Part shown: positions 30,684 to 40,156 of the stretch, one piece after another | Numbering within the stretch: position 1 is the stretch's first letter | Layout: each line of letters opens with the position of its first letter | Source: Desulfuromusa kysingii | GTDB lineage: Bacteria; Desulfobacterota; Desulfuromonadia; Desulfuromonadales; Geopsychrobacteraceae | Length of the DNA: 64,000 nt | Assembly: GCF_900107645.1 (NCBI RefSeq) | Contig: NZ_FNQN01000003.1 | Span: 186,001-250,000, forward strand | Direction: 5' to 3' | The notes under the pieces: model-generated | What the model was told of the DNA's origin: nothing | Seen by the model: the letters and a program-made list of their open reading frames with translations, nothing else | The model's database searches: none | Position numbers and translations under genes: made by a program

Positions 30684-32651
30684 ATGAGTATAAGCCAACC
30701 ACATATTTTATTAATTACTGACGATAGTAATGATCGACAACGCTTGCATATCCTTCTCGACCCTTTGGGGGGGAGGATTAGCGTCGCGACCTCAGGAACG
30801 GATGCGATTAATATTTTTCAGTCAGATGTTGTTGACCTGGTTATCACTGATATTAATATTGGATCATTTGATGTCTGGCGCTTGACCCGGATTATCCGTT
30901 CTGGAATTTATCCATCAAGTAAGGAGACACCAATTATCATCGTCACCCACACCTGGTGTGAACGGATTACCGAAATCACTGCCCGTGAGTTTGGGGTAAA
31001 TCAGCTTTTGCCTTTTGATGATTGCCATAAACTCCCAGATATCGTGAAGCTGCTTCTCAAATCACCAAGCACTGGCTTGAAAAAACACCGTTTACTGGTG
31101 ATTGAGGATCATCTTGATAATGCCCGTCTTGTTCAGAAAATGCTCCAGAATCGTTTTGATGTAGAATTGGCTGCTGATGGTGAAACTGGTTTGGCTGCGT
31201 GGAAAGAACGTCAGCATGAACTGGTTTTACTCGATATTATGTTGCCCAGAATGTCGGGATCTGAAGTCCTGAAAGAATTTGTAGTTCTCAACCCAGCATT
31301 ACCGGTCGTGATTATGACCGCCCACGCAACGATGGAACTCGCTCGCGATCTGATGTTGAGTGGCGCTGCTGATTTTATTACCAAGCCGTTTCGGGCTGAA
31401 GAAATAAGAAAAGTTTGTGATCTTGCTGTCAGGCGCGATGATTATCTGGTGAGTAACGCTCAGTTTGCTGATCATATGGACAATTTACAACAGTTACAGA
31501 ATCTTCTTGGTAATATTATTGACTCTATGCCCTCCGTACTGATCGGTGTTGATGCCCAAGAAAAGGTGATGTTGTGGAACAAGGATGCTGAACATGTCAG
31601 TGGTCTGAGCGCAAGAGATACCAAGGGGAAACTGCTAACAGAAGTGTGGCCAGAGTGTTGCGTCATCGAAGATATTCGTATTGCGATGAAGGGGGGAGGT
31701 GTCCAGCATCGGAGAAAAGTTCCGTGTCATTGGGAGGACTCATTCCGTTTCTTCAATATTACGATCTACCCCGTTCAGAATGAAGAGTTTTGCCGTGCCA
31801 TTATTCGCATAGACGACGTCACAGAGCAGCTTTTATTTGAGAAAAGGATTGTTCAGTCGGAAAAAATGGTGTCTCTGGGACAATTGTCTGCTGGAGTGGC
31901 CCATGAGATAAATAATCCCCTCGCTGCAATTGTTCAGAATACTCAGGCGGTGAAGAATCGTTTATCAGCGGATGTTGAGCCAAACCAAAGAGTTGCTGAG
32001 GCGCTGAATCTCGATTTTTCAATGCTCAGGCAATACCTTGAACAACGGGGTATCCTGCGGCAACTTGATGTCATCCAAGAGTCTGGTATCCGGACGGCAA
32101 AATTGCTTGAAAATATGTTGAGCTTTACTCACGAGGGAAGTTCTCAAAAATATCCACATAACCTTGCGGATTTACTTGAAAGGGCAATTGATCTGGCAAC
32201 GGCTCATTTTAGTCTGCAACGTAAATTCGATTTTCGGCAGGTTGAGATTATGCGTGATTATGCACCGGGCTTATCTTTTGTGAAGTGTGACCCTGCACAG
32301 ATTCAACAGGTTTTTTATAACTTGTTGCTGAATGGTGCCGATGTCATGGAGGAGAAGTATCGTTTGCAGGAATCTTCAAGTGAAACCCCGAGTTATCAAC
32401 CCCGTTTTTTGGTTAGGGTCCTGGATAAGGAGAACTTTGTTCGCGTTGAGATAGAAGATAACGGTCCTGGAATGACTGAGGTCGCGCAAAAACATATTTT
32501 TGAGCCGTTTTTTGCGACAAAAGATTCTGGTTCTGGACTTGGTTTATCTATTAGTTACTTTATTGTGACTAAAAATCACGATGGTCACATCGGGGTGGAA
32601 TCAAAATTGGGAGTAGGAACAACATTTTATGTTGAACTGCCAAAGATTTAA
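30684..32651 (+). CDS. Response regulator-histidine kinase hybrid: two receivers, PAS, HisKA, HATPase
   Basis: 655 residues, no membrane segment, so soluble. Receiver 1 (about 1-130, DLVITDINIG), receiver 2 (about 137-255, ELVLLDIMLPRMSG), a PAS-like segment (about 275-375), HisKA with HEINNPLAAIVQN (His near 412), then HATPase_c with DNGPGMTE and EPFFATKDSGSGLGLSI. NtrB-like kinase core. Receivers in front of a kinase core suggest it takes phosphoryl input from another kinase and passes it on; no cognate regulator is adjacent. Followed by a strong terminator. Confidence 0.9.
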   Translation: MSISQPHILLITDDSNDRQRLHILLDPLGGRISVATSGTDAINIFQSDVVDLVITDINIGSFDVWRLTRIIRSGIYPSSKETPIIIVTHTWCERITEITAREFGVNQLLPFDDCHKLPDIVKLLLKSPSTGLKKHRLLVIEDHLDNARLVQKMLQNRFDVELAADGETGLAAWKERQHELVLLDIMLPRMSGSEVLKEFVVLNPALPVVIMTAHATMELARDLMLSGAADFITKPFRAEEIRKVCDLAVRRDDYLVSNAQFADHMDNLQQLQNLLGNIIDSMPSVLIGVDAQEKVMLWNKDAEHVSGLSARDTKGKLLTEVWPECCVIEDIRIAMKGGGVQHRRKVPCHWEDSFRFFNITIYPVQNEEFCRAIIRIDDVTEQLLFEKRIVQSEKMVSLGQLSAGVAHEINNPLAAIVQNTQAVKNRLSADVEPNQRVAEALNLDFSMLRQYLEQRGILRQLDVIQESGIRTAKLLENMLSFTHEGSSQKYPHNLADLLERAIDLATAHFSLQRKFDFRQVEIMRDYAPGLSFVKCDPAQIQQVFYNLLLNGADVMEEKYRLQESSSETPSYQPRFLVRVLDKENFVRVEIEDNGPGMTEVAQKHIFEPFFATKDSGSGLGLSISYFIVTKNHDGHIGVESKLGVGTTFYVELPKI

Positions 32652-32685
32652 ATGTTCGACGCAACCTGTTATTTGAAATCTCATG

Positions 32686-32714
32686 CGCCGGGAACAATGT
32701 TCCCGGCGTTTTTT
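32686..32714 (+). terminator. Rho-independent terminator after the double-receiver kinase
   Basis: CGCCGGGAACA-A-TGTTCCCGGCG: a perfect 11-bp stem with a one-base loop centre, then TTTTTT. One of the clearest terminators in the window. Confidence 0.9.
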
Positions 32715-32834
32715 ATGGAAAGAATTGATATTATTAAAAGTTTGAAAGACTATAGATTTTATGTAGTATGGCATTTCATTAGTTATTGAAGCCTGATTGG
32801 TTTTACTACTATTTTCTGGGAGATCCTTTCTATC

Positions 32835-34613
32835 ATGTCTCAAATCAACGATTCTCGCCGTCTCTACCTTGACCAGAAAAACGACCTTGCCGATTTAGTC
32901 ATCGAACTTTTAGAAGAACTGCAGATCGATGTTGTTTTTGGTATCCCCGGGGGGTCAATAGAACCTCTCTTTGACGCCATGGCTCGCAGTTCAAGGCGTG
33001 GAGGCCTGCGTCCAGTGGTTGCTCGCCATGAGACAGGGGCAGCTTTTATGGCAGAAGGTTATCATCGCGAGACCGGGAAGATAGGCGTCTGTTGTTCGAC
33101 GACTGGTCCTGGAGCGACCAACCTGATTACCGGGGTCTCTTCGGCTTATGTTGCTCAAATCCCGTTGTTGGTGATTACGGCCCAAACGGCCCTGCCTCTT
33201 TTTGGGAAGCTGACCTTGCAGGAGTCTTCTTGTTCTTCTATTAACACGGTTGAGATGTTCCGTTGCTGTACCCGCTATAGCAGCCTTATCTCACATCGAG
33301 GGCAACTGGAAGAAAAATTTATTGCGGCATTCACGGCCATGAAAGGAACGCCATCTGGACCCGTCCACTTGAGTATTCCGACCGATATTCTGACGGCCCC
33401 CAGACGGATGGGGAGCCGCAGGTCGTTGCTTAAACTTGAGACGATAACGCAGCGACCTAAAACCCTTGATCCAGAGGCTTTGAGTGCGCTTTTGACAGAA
33501 GTAAAGCAGGCGCAACAGATGGTTCTTCTTCTTGGTGATGGTTGCGGTCATGGCATCCAAGATATTATGACTTTTGCCGAAAAAAATAACGTCAGGATTG
33601 TGACTGGCCCGGCTGGTAAACGTTGGATTGATCATTGTCACCCTCTGTATTACGGGGTTGTTGGCTATGCAGGGCATGCTAGCGCTGATGAGGTTCTTGA
33701 AGATCCCGGCAACGATTTGGTTCTCGCTGTAGGCACCCGTCTGGGGGAGATGATTTTTAGCGGTCGCCGGGATGATATTCAATTGAATAAAAAATTGATC
33801 CATATCGACAATAATCCTGAACACTTTTCTCAATCTCTTCTGGCACGTCTGCATGTCTGTGGTGCCGTCGATAAGATCTTCAGTGCTTTGAATCAACAAT
33901 TACCTGATCAGAGGCAGGATGAGAGTTGTTATACACCTTCCGTTCGGGGTGAAAACCCCAACATCGTGGTTGATGATTGTGCGGCCTATGTCTCTTCGTC
34001 TACTCCGATAAAGCCACAACGATTGATGCGTGAATTATCGCTGAAAGTTTTGGCGGATTATCGTATTTTTATCGATGCGGGCAACAGTTGGGCTTGGGCA
34101 ACTCACTATTTGCATCTCTCCAGCAGTAACCGTTGTCACATTGAAATGGGCTTTGGTGCCATGACCTGGGCAATTGGTAACAGTGTTGGGAGTGCCGTTG
34201 GCGCACCGGGAACCCCAACGTTGTGTATCACCGGAGATGGAAGCTATCTGATGAGTGGTCAGGAGTTAACGGTTGCCGTTGCAGAGAAACTTCCACTGGT
34301 TTTTGTCATTCTCAATGATAGTAATCTGGGGATGGTTATGCACGGTCAGAGATTAGGCGGGGGAGAGCCGATTGCTTTTGAGCTCCCGCCTGTGGATTTT
34401 GCTCAGGTGGCTCGTTCAATGGGGGCCGAGGCAGAAACCGTCAGGACCATCGATGAATTGGAAGCTCTAGATTTTATCGCTATGGGAAAACGCAGTGGTC
34501 CAACCGTGGTTGATGTCTATATCGATCCTCAAGAAGTTCCTCCCATGGGGGCACGGATGAAAACTCTGGGTCGTGCCGAACAAAACAAGGTCAATGTCGT
34601 GGAGACGGCTTAA
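32835..34613 (+). CDS. Thiamine-diphosphate enzyme of the acetolactate synthase/POX family
   Basis: 592 residues. Three ThDP-enzyme domains: Pyr domain (FGIPGGSIEPLFDA, catalytic Glu in ARHETGAAFMAEGY, CSTTGPGATN), the middle domain (about 200-340), and the PP domain with the GDGSYLMSGQELTVAV...NDSNLG motif that holds Mg-ThDP. Related to IlvB, but no small regulatory subunit gene is adjacent, so it may be a pyruvate or 2-oxoacid enzyme other than acetohydroxyacid synthase. Stands alone, converging on the citrate-synthase-like pair. Confidence 0.85.
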   Translation: MSQINDSRRLYLDQKNDLADLVIELLEELQIDVVFGIPGGSIEPLFDAMARSSRRGGLRPVVARHETGAAFMAEGYHRETGKIGVCCSTTGPGATNLITGVSSAYVAQIPLLVITAQTALPLFGKLTLQESSCSSINTVEMFRCCTRYSSLISHRGQLEEKFIAAFTAMKGTPSGPVHLSIPTDILTAPRRMGSRRSLLKLETITQRPKTLDPEALSALLTEVKQAQQMVLLLGDGCGHGIQDIMTFAEKNNVRIVTGPAGKRWIDHCHPLYYGVVGYAGHASADEVLEDPGNDLVLAVGTRLGEMIFSGRRDDIQLNKKLIHIDNNPEHFSQSLLARLHVCGAVDKIFSALNQQLPDQRQDESCYTPSVRGENPNIVVDDCAAYVSSSTPIKPQRLMRELSLKVLADYRIFIDAGNSWAWATHYLHLSSSNRCHIEMGFGAMTWAIGNSVGSAVGAPGTPTLCITGDGSYLMSGQELTVAVAEKLPLVFVILNDSNLGMVMHGQRLGGGEPIAFELPPVDFAQVARSMGAEAETVRTIDELEALDFIAMGKRSGPTVVDVYIDPQEVPPMGARMKTLGRAEQNKVNVVETA

Positions 34614-34626
34614 CCGGTTTATAATC

Positions 34627-35463
34627 TTAACTCTCTTTGACTGGAACGTCTCTTGGGGGGGGACCCTGATAATCGATATCGCTACAGCGCAAGGGGAGGA
34701 ACGATTCAGGGGGGCGTTCCAGAGCATTAAGATAACAGGCAGTGATGCCACTGTTGGTTGAGATTAAACTGATCCGATAGGCTTCCTCGGCACTTAACCC
34801 TTGATCTGCCAGGAAAGCAGATGCGTAACCGTTCATGTTCATCTCTTCGCCATACTCAGCCTTGAGAGCGGCCTCGATTTGATAGGCCAGGGTCAGATGT
34901 TCCCCATTCTTGAACCCCAGTTTGATGGCAACTTTCTCCAAAGGTGCGATCCGCTCATCTCCATTCGCAATGGGGCGAGTATAGCCGACAATGTAAGGGC
35001 GCCCTTTGTAACGGGCACATTCCTGTGCCACGATTTCAGCAGCGGTTGCTCCCGCCTTTTTTGCTGCAAGAGCTCTGGTAATAAAGTTGATGCCCTCAAT
35101 AAGGGTTCTTTGCGCGTACAGGCGGGTATCTGCCGAGAGAAGTCCGGCACCGGTTGCTGCTGCTGCAGAACAGCGCATCGTTCCGCCAAGTGCCGCTATT
35201 TGGTTACACCAAAGACGTGAATCTGGCCAGCTCAATCCCATATAGGCAGCTTCTAACCAGTCGGCCAGTTTTTTTTCAGGAAGCTTTCCCGTGGCATTCA
35301 GAATCATTAATTGAAAATAGGAGATTTCCCCAACACAATCTTTATTGATGTCATAACCGTGGCTGAAAGCCCCCTTGCCAATAATCCAGCCTCCCTTTCG
35401 CGAAACAATTTTTCCCCGGCATTGATCCCAAAATGTTGTCTCTGTTGTCTTGTTATTCTTCAA
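34627..35463 (-). CDS. Citrate-synthase-fold protein, divergent member 2
   Basis: 278 residues. Citrate-synthase/citryl-CoA-lyase-like features: SRLWCNQIAALGGTMR, AAATGAGLLSADTRLY, GYTRPIANGDERIAPLEK, and a C-terminal SAFLADQGLS...GITACYLNALERPPE helix pair. The usual GxGH segment that carries an active-site His reads GYTRP, and the LSGxxHGG-like segment also lacks His, so ordinary citrate synthase activity is unlikely. Overlaps the paralogue upstream by 11 bases; last gene of the minus-strand block. Function unknown. Confidence 0.6.
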   Translation of the reverse strand: MKNNKTTETTFWDQCRGKIVSRKGGWIIGKGAFSHGYDINKDCVGEISYFQLMILNATGKLPEKKLADWLEAAYMGLSWPDSRLWCNQIAALGGTMRCSAAAATGAGLLSADTRLYAQRTLIEGINFITRALAAKKAGATAAEIVAQECARYKGRPYIVGYTRPIANGDERIAPLEKVAIKLGFKNGEHLTLAYQIEAALKAEYGEEMNMNGYASAFLADQGLSAEEAYRISLISTNSGITACYLNALERPPESFLPLRCSDIDYQGPPPRDVPVKES

Positions 35464-36262
35464 TGCGGTAATCCTTGTCTTCTAAGAAGGGCATTGTTGT
35501 CAATGGTTTCCCCGACATTTCAAGCCCATGTGCCAAGAGCCCTGGAGCTGAGATTAGCTGAAATATGCCGACGGCTGCTTTGGGATGAAAACCAAGATCA
35601 GATAAGACTGCGGCGGTCACACCCGTTGGTAACCAACCGAGATTGAATTCTTGTAGATGTTCACTAAGAAGGGCACCCCATTTTAAGGCTCTACCTGCTC
35701 CCGGTAGCGGAAGGAGTAACTCAGCGATCTTTTTGCTGAATTGATCGATTGAACCGAAGCGCATGCCAAATCCAGGAATCGGCTCCCAGTTAGATGGTGA
35801 TGGATTGCTCAATTGCAGGTGCAAATCTGCAATGATTTCTTTGGGGTCTTTAGCCACATTTTTTCTGAAGAAGCGGACATTTTTTTCTAAACTTCCGGCT
35901 CCCAGGTGCTCTCCACTTAAAATACTCAATGAAATCGGTAAAAGTTGCGAGGGAGCAGCTTTGCTAACTCCGGCTAGCATTGCCGCACGGGAAGCCGGAT
36001 GGCGTGGCCCTGGATTGATAAACGCGATCATCAGTTTCTGCAAGATCTCATTTTGTTGTTGATTTGGCAGCTCGCCACGAAACAGCAGATACAGGGTTTC
36101 AGTGAAGCTGCGTTTTTCAGCTAGTTGGGTCAGATCGTACCCTTGGCAACGATAATTGTCTGCAATATACGGGTTGTCATCGTTCGGGACTTCCTGCCAA
36201 AAACGGGAAGAAATTTTCGCGCTGAATTCTGTGTTGCGGTTTTTTACTTTTCTTTCATCCAT
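35453..36262 (-). CDS. Citrate-synthase-fold protein, divergent member 1
   Basis: 269 residues, shorter than the usual 370-430. Seen: YDLTQLAEKRSFTETLYLLFRGELP (N-terminal signature), AFINPGPRHPASRAAM, SGEHLGAGSLE (a His is kept), and GLLAHGLEMSGKPLT at the C-terminus, all family hallmarks. The segment that normally reads GFGH is GFGM here, so one catalytic His is missing. Starts 4 bases after the TonB receptor stop and overlaps the next paralogue, so the three are probably co-transcribed. It may act with its partner as a heteromer on an acyl-CoA; this is inference. Confidence 0.65.
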   Translation of the reverse strand: MDERKVKNRNTEFSAKISSRFWQEVPNDDNPYIADNYRCQGYDLTQLAEKRSFTETLYLLFRGELPNQQQNEILQKLMIAFINPGPRHPASRAAMLAGVSKAAPSQLLPISLSILSGEHLGAGSLEKNVRFFRKNVAKDPKEIIADLHLQLSNPSPSNWEPIPGFGMRFGSIDQFSKKIAELLLPLPGAGRALKWGALLSEHLQEFNLGWLPTGVTAAVLSDLGFHPKAAVGIFQLISAPGLLAHGLEMSGKPLTTMPFLEDKDYRIEE

Positions 36263-36265
36263 AGA

Positions 36266-38413
36266 TTAAAACCTGTAACGTATCTGTGCCCAGATGCTGC
36301 GCTCTTCCAAAGAATAATCATCATAAATGGTGATGTTGCTTGGCTCAGTCGCATTTTCATCGAACAGGTTCTTTATTGCCAGTGAAAAATCCCAATGGTT
36401 GTAAATATTTTTGCGACTGAGATTAAGGTTGACTAAAGAATAATCGTCTAGTTGCTTTCTGGAATCATCTTGAGATCGTTTACGCTCAGCTATCCAGTTT
36501 AATTGGGTATTTACAAACCACTGTGGTGCAAATTGCCAGTCTGTCTCAAGATAGATTTGATGTACAGGGACATCGGCTATTTGTTTTCCGGTGTCTCGAT
36601 CTTCAGTGTGCTGCCAAGCATAGTTACCCGTGATCTTGAGGTTTTGTAACGCTTTCCAGATGATTTCCAGTTCGCAACCATAACCCGTTAGATCTCGGTT
36701 ATTCTGCGCTGTGATAGTCGATTGTCCCGGGTCAGGAACAAATTCAATTAAGTCCTCTGCAATATAATAATAAGTGCTTAAAATACTTTGCAGATTAAAT
36801 GTGGGCCGATAGTCAAAAGAGAGTTCAATGGTATTGATAATTTCGGGATCAAGGTCAGGGTTTCCGAGGGCAACTGGATTGTTGATGGAGGACTTTTCAT
36901 TGAAAGTGGGTGCTCTGAAGGCTTTCCCATAGAGCAATTTCGTTGTCAGGTTTTGACGCGTGGACCAGACAAGGGCAATGCGTGGATTGACTGTTGTTCC
37001 GAAATCAGAATAATGGTCATAGCGGATACCGCCGGTCAATTCCCAATCACGGGCTAATTGCCATTCATCCTGCAGTGACAGGTACCATAAGGTTCTGCTT
37101 GGATCGATCATGAATATATTTGAGGTTCCGGCGACATCGGTCAATGTGCCGTCGATGGGACTGCTGGTCCCGTCAATAACTCCAGGACCGAAGTTTTTGG
37201 TTTCTTTGGTGGCTTTGCCCGAGAAGTATTTAAGGCCTGTTGCAACGCGGAATTGATGTGATTTGAGACCAGAATAGTGAGACACGATTTCAAAGGCGCT
37301 CTGCTCTTGTGTCCCTTCGGGGTTTCCTAACATGCCATCTGTGAAGGTTACAATGCCTGCCGGAGCTGCACTTAGCTCAAGGTTGCCATCGCTGTTCACC
37401 GGCACCGTCGTCCCCGGTGGCAGGAGAACAAAACGGCTCTTGTTTTTGAGATTATAATAAGAGAGATTGAGCTTTATTGACCAGTTTTTAGTCAGATTAT
37501 CATCTTGATAGGTTAAATCCAGCAGATGTAGATCGTAGTCTTCACCCCCCACAGGATCAAGCGCTAAAGCAGCACCTGCACCTAAACCCGCATCATCCTG
37601 TTTCCAATACCAATGCCGAAAATGCCATTTTTTGTAGCCGATATCCAAATGTGAATTAAATACATTGTAGCGGGTATCTAATTCACCAGGAGCTAGAGAT
37701 GCCGACGTCCCGAAAATACTATCCAGAGATGTTTGTAGATCTGAACTGATTTTTCGTGAATCATCTCCATCGGTTTTTAGCCATTCTAACGACACTGCAA
37801 CACTTAAATCTCCCCGATGTGCACTATGCTGTAGCCATAGATTTTGCGTATCAAAAGATCCCGTCCTCATGCCCACCTCAGAGCCCATTGTCTCCGCATC
37901 TTTAGTAATAATATTGATCACACCAGAATATGCGTCAGCACCATAAATGGCTGAACCTGGGCCACGAATGATCTCAACCCTTTCTATTGCAGTCACGGGA
38001 AGGCGAAATTGGAATGGACGACCGGAGGAAATAGCTGGAAAGGCAATACCGTTCATGAGCACTAGCACCTGAGGGTTGAAACTTGTGTGGATGCCGCGAA
38101 TAGAATAAACCGAATCAAGCCGCCCTTGGTTTGATACTCCCACATGAAGCCCGGGAACCGATTCCAAAACGTCATCAAGGGTTCTTGCGCCCATTCTACT
38201 GATGTCTTCAGCAGTAATAACACTGGCGACCGCTGGTGCTTTATAAACGGGCTTACTGCGACCTGTTGCAATGCTGACAAACTCTTCATCGCCATAGAGT
38301 GCTTCCAACTCGCCCCCCCCAAGTAGGACTGCCTCCTCAGCTTTGGCCGAAAAGGGTGTCATATTGCACCCGATCAACAGAATGGCAACCAAGTAAATTA
38401 TTTTTCTTTTCAT
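36266..38413 (-). CDS. TonB-dependent outer-membrane receptor
   Basis: 715 residues. Signal peptide at 1-25 (ends SAKA|EE). Plug domain: VITAEDISRMGARTLDDVLESVPG, then SIRG and VEIIRGPGSAIYGADAYSGVINIIT. The C-terminal part is a long beta-barrel with alternating aromatic residues ending in an aromatic residue (RYRF). Takes up a large ligand such as a ferric chelate or cobamide by TonB energy; the ligand is not readable. GGAGA SD before the ATG. Lies 98 bases after the kinase gene and 4 bases before the citrate-synthase-like gene. Confidence 0.93.
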   Translation of the reverse strand: MKRKIIYLVAILLIGCNMTPFSAKAEEAVLLGGGELEALYGDEEFVSIATGRSKPVYKAPAVASVITAEDISRMGARTLDDVLESVPGLHVGVSNQGRLDSVYSIRGIHTSFNPQVLVLMNGIAFPAISSGRPFQFRLPVTAIERVEIIRGPGSAIYGADAYSGVINIITKDAETMGSEVGMRTGSFDTQNLWLQHSAHRGDLSVAVSLEWLKTDGDDSRKISSDLQTSLDSIFGTSASLAPGELDTRYNVFNSHLDIGYKKWHFRHWYWKQDDAGLGAGAALALDPVGGEDYDLHLLDLTYQDDNLTKNWSIKLNLSYYNLKNKSRFVLLPPGTTVPVNSDGNLELSAAPAGIVTFTDGMLGNPEGTQEQSAFEIVSHYSGLKSHQFRVATGLKYFSGKATKETKNFGPGVIDGTSSPIDGTLTDVAGTSNIFMIDPSRTLWYLSLQDEWQLARDWELTGGIRYDHYSDFGTTVNPRIALVWSTRQNLTTKLLYGKAFRAPTFNEKSSINNPVALGNPDLDPEIINTIELSFDYRPTFNLQSILSTYYYIAEDLIEFVPDPGQSTITAQNNRDLTGYGCELEIIWKALQNLKITGNYAWQHTEDRDTGKQIADVPVHQIYLETDWQFAPQWFVNTQLNWIAERKRSQDDSRKQLDDYSLVNLNLSRKNIYNHWDFSLAIKNLFDENATEPSNITIYDDYSLEERSIWAQIRYRF

Positions 38414-38511
38414 GGGGATCTCCTGAATAGGGGTCCAATCATTGACCCATTTTACCTTGTTATCTTTTTAACGTGCTGCTGTTCACATGGTACAAAATGA
38501 GAAAATACCGC

Positions 38512-40137
38512 TCAGTACAATGAAAAAAATCTTCGCGTTTCAGTTTTGCCGTTAACCGTCGGTTCCCAACCCTGATCTTGAACAATAGGAATCGGAATGA
38601 TGATACTGAAAGTCGACCCTTCTCCACGGACACTCTTCACGCTGATTGTCCCCCCCATGAGCTCGCAAAAACTTTTGCTAATAGCTAATCCGAGTCCCGT
38701 TCCTTCGTAGCGGCGAGTAATGCTTCCATCGCCCTGGCGGAATTTTTCAAAAATGATTTGCAATTGATTCGCATCCAAACCAATCCCGGAGTCCTTCACT
38801 TCGATTGACAGTTGCTCATTTGTTAACCATGAAGAAAGAGTGATATTGCCATCTGTGGTAAATTTAGCGGCATTGCTGAGCAGATTAAGAATGACCTGTA
38901 TGAACTTTTCTTTATCGATGACCAGTTGTGTCGTTTTGTTATGCGCTACATAGGTAAATTTATTATTGTGGTAACTCATCATCGGTGCTGTCGTTTGGAC
39001 AGCTTCCTTGATGACTGCATCCAGATCAATTGTTTCCAACTTGAGGTCCATCCGTCCTGATTCAATTTTGGAGAGGTGGAGGATGTCATTGATTAAATTA
39101 AGCAAGCGGCTTGAACTGTTGAGAATAAATCCTACTTGCTCAGCTTGTTCATCTGCGCCGATGTATTCAAGCTCTTCAAGTACGAGATCGGCATAACCGA
39201 TAATTCCTTGCAGGGGAGTCCGTAATTCATGACTGATATTGGCTAAAAATTCTGATTTGTGTCGATTGGCACTGAGCGCTGCGTCACGGGCTTCGATCAG
39301 TTCATGGGTTTGGATCTGGACTTCAGCTTCGAGGTGCTTGCCATATTGGCGTAGTTTTCGATCACGATCTTCCAGATTGACCATCATCGTATTAAATCCG
39401 CGGGCAAGGTTGATGATTTCCCGGGGACCTTCTAACTCGGCACGGATGATACTCCCTTCCGAGTTGTTTTGGTCCATGACTTCAATCAGTTGATAGAGCG
39501 GCTTGATGAGCCTTTTGATGCCTAGATTAGTTAATATGATAATGACTAAGGCAAAGGCCAAGGCAATCAGAATATTATTGAGAAAAATATTATATTGCAA
39601 AGCCCTCAATGTCGCTTTATCAATAACAAGGTAGACATAGCCAAGAAGTTCGGGGCTTGGCGCGTTGGTAAAAACATCTTTATCTTCCTCTTTATTCCTG
39701 TCGTTACCCGCAGTGTTGGCCGGAGCAATTATGTGCCATGCCTGGCTGGTTTCATGGAATACGTATGGTTCGTCAATCGACGGTTGTTGCTTAAAAACTG
39801 TATCATCCTGCGGTTCTGTACCGAGAGATGCCAACAAATTAAAATCCATTTGGTAAATTGCGGCATAAATAGTGTCGGGAAAACTTAAAATTGTGCCAAG
39901 GGGGTCTTGAGCATTTTCCGGGCTGGCATAAAGGAGTGCGAGTATACTTTGTTCCGCGAGGGTATCGGCGAGCTGTAGGCCTTGGGCAACCATTTGTCGT
40001 GATGCTTTGGCACTGGCAACCCAGGCGGTCGTTATGGCCGCGGTGAGTGCCAAGCCGAGGATGCCCAGAGTGACGATTCCCAGAAGTTGTCCTCTGAAGC
40101 TGGAAAATATATTGCGGAATCTATCTATAAATTTCAT
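38512..40137 (-). CDS. Membrane sensor histidine kinase
   Basis: 541 residues. Helix 1 at about 18-42, periplasmic sensor to about 183, helix 2 at about 184-205, HAMP to about 258, then a short coiled coil, HisKA with SHELRTPLQGIIGYADL (His303) and HATPase_c with NLLSNAAKFT, DSGIGLD and GTGLGLAISKSF. No receiver domain. It lies between a periplasmic binding protein and a TonB receptor, and starts 20 bases after the binding-protein gene, so its sensor domain may read a ligand delivered by that protein. Confidence 0.92.
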   Translation of the reverse strand: MKFIDRFRNIFSSFRGQLLGIVTLGILGLALTAAITTAWVASAKASRQMVAQGLQLADTLAEQSILALLYASPENAQDPLGTILSFPDTIYAAIYQMDFNLLASLGTEPQDDTVFKQQPSIDEPYVFHETSQAWHIIAPANTAGNDRNKEEDKDVFTNAPSPELLGYVYLVIDKATLRALQYNIFLNNILIALAFALVIIILTNLGIKRLIKPLYQLIEVMDQNNSEGSIIRAELEGPREIINLARGFNTMMVNLEDRDRKLRQYGKHLEAEVQIQTHELIEARDAALSANRHKSEFLANISHELRTPLQGIIGYADLVLEELEYIGADEQAEQVGFILNSSSRLLNLINDILHLSKIESGRMDLKLETIDLDAVIKEAVQTTAPMMSYHNNKFTYVAHNKTTQLVIDKEKFIQVILNLLSNAAKFTTDGNITLSSWLTNEQLSIEVKDSGIGLDANQLQIIFEKFRQGDGSITRRYEGTGLGLAISKSFCELMGGTISVKSVRGEGSTFSIIIPIPIVQDQGWEPTVNGKTETRRFFSLY

Positions 40138-40156
40138 CTCTATCTCTACAGCCTCT

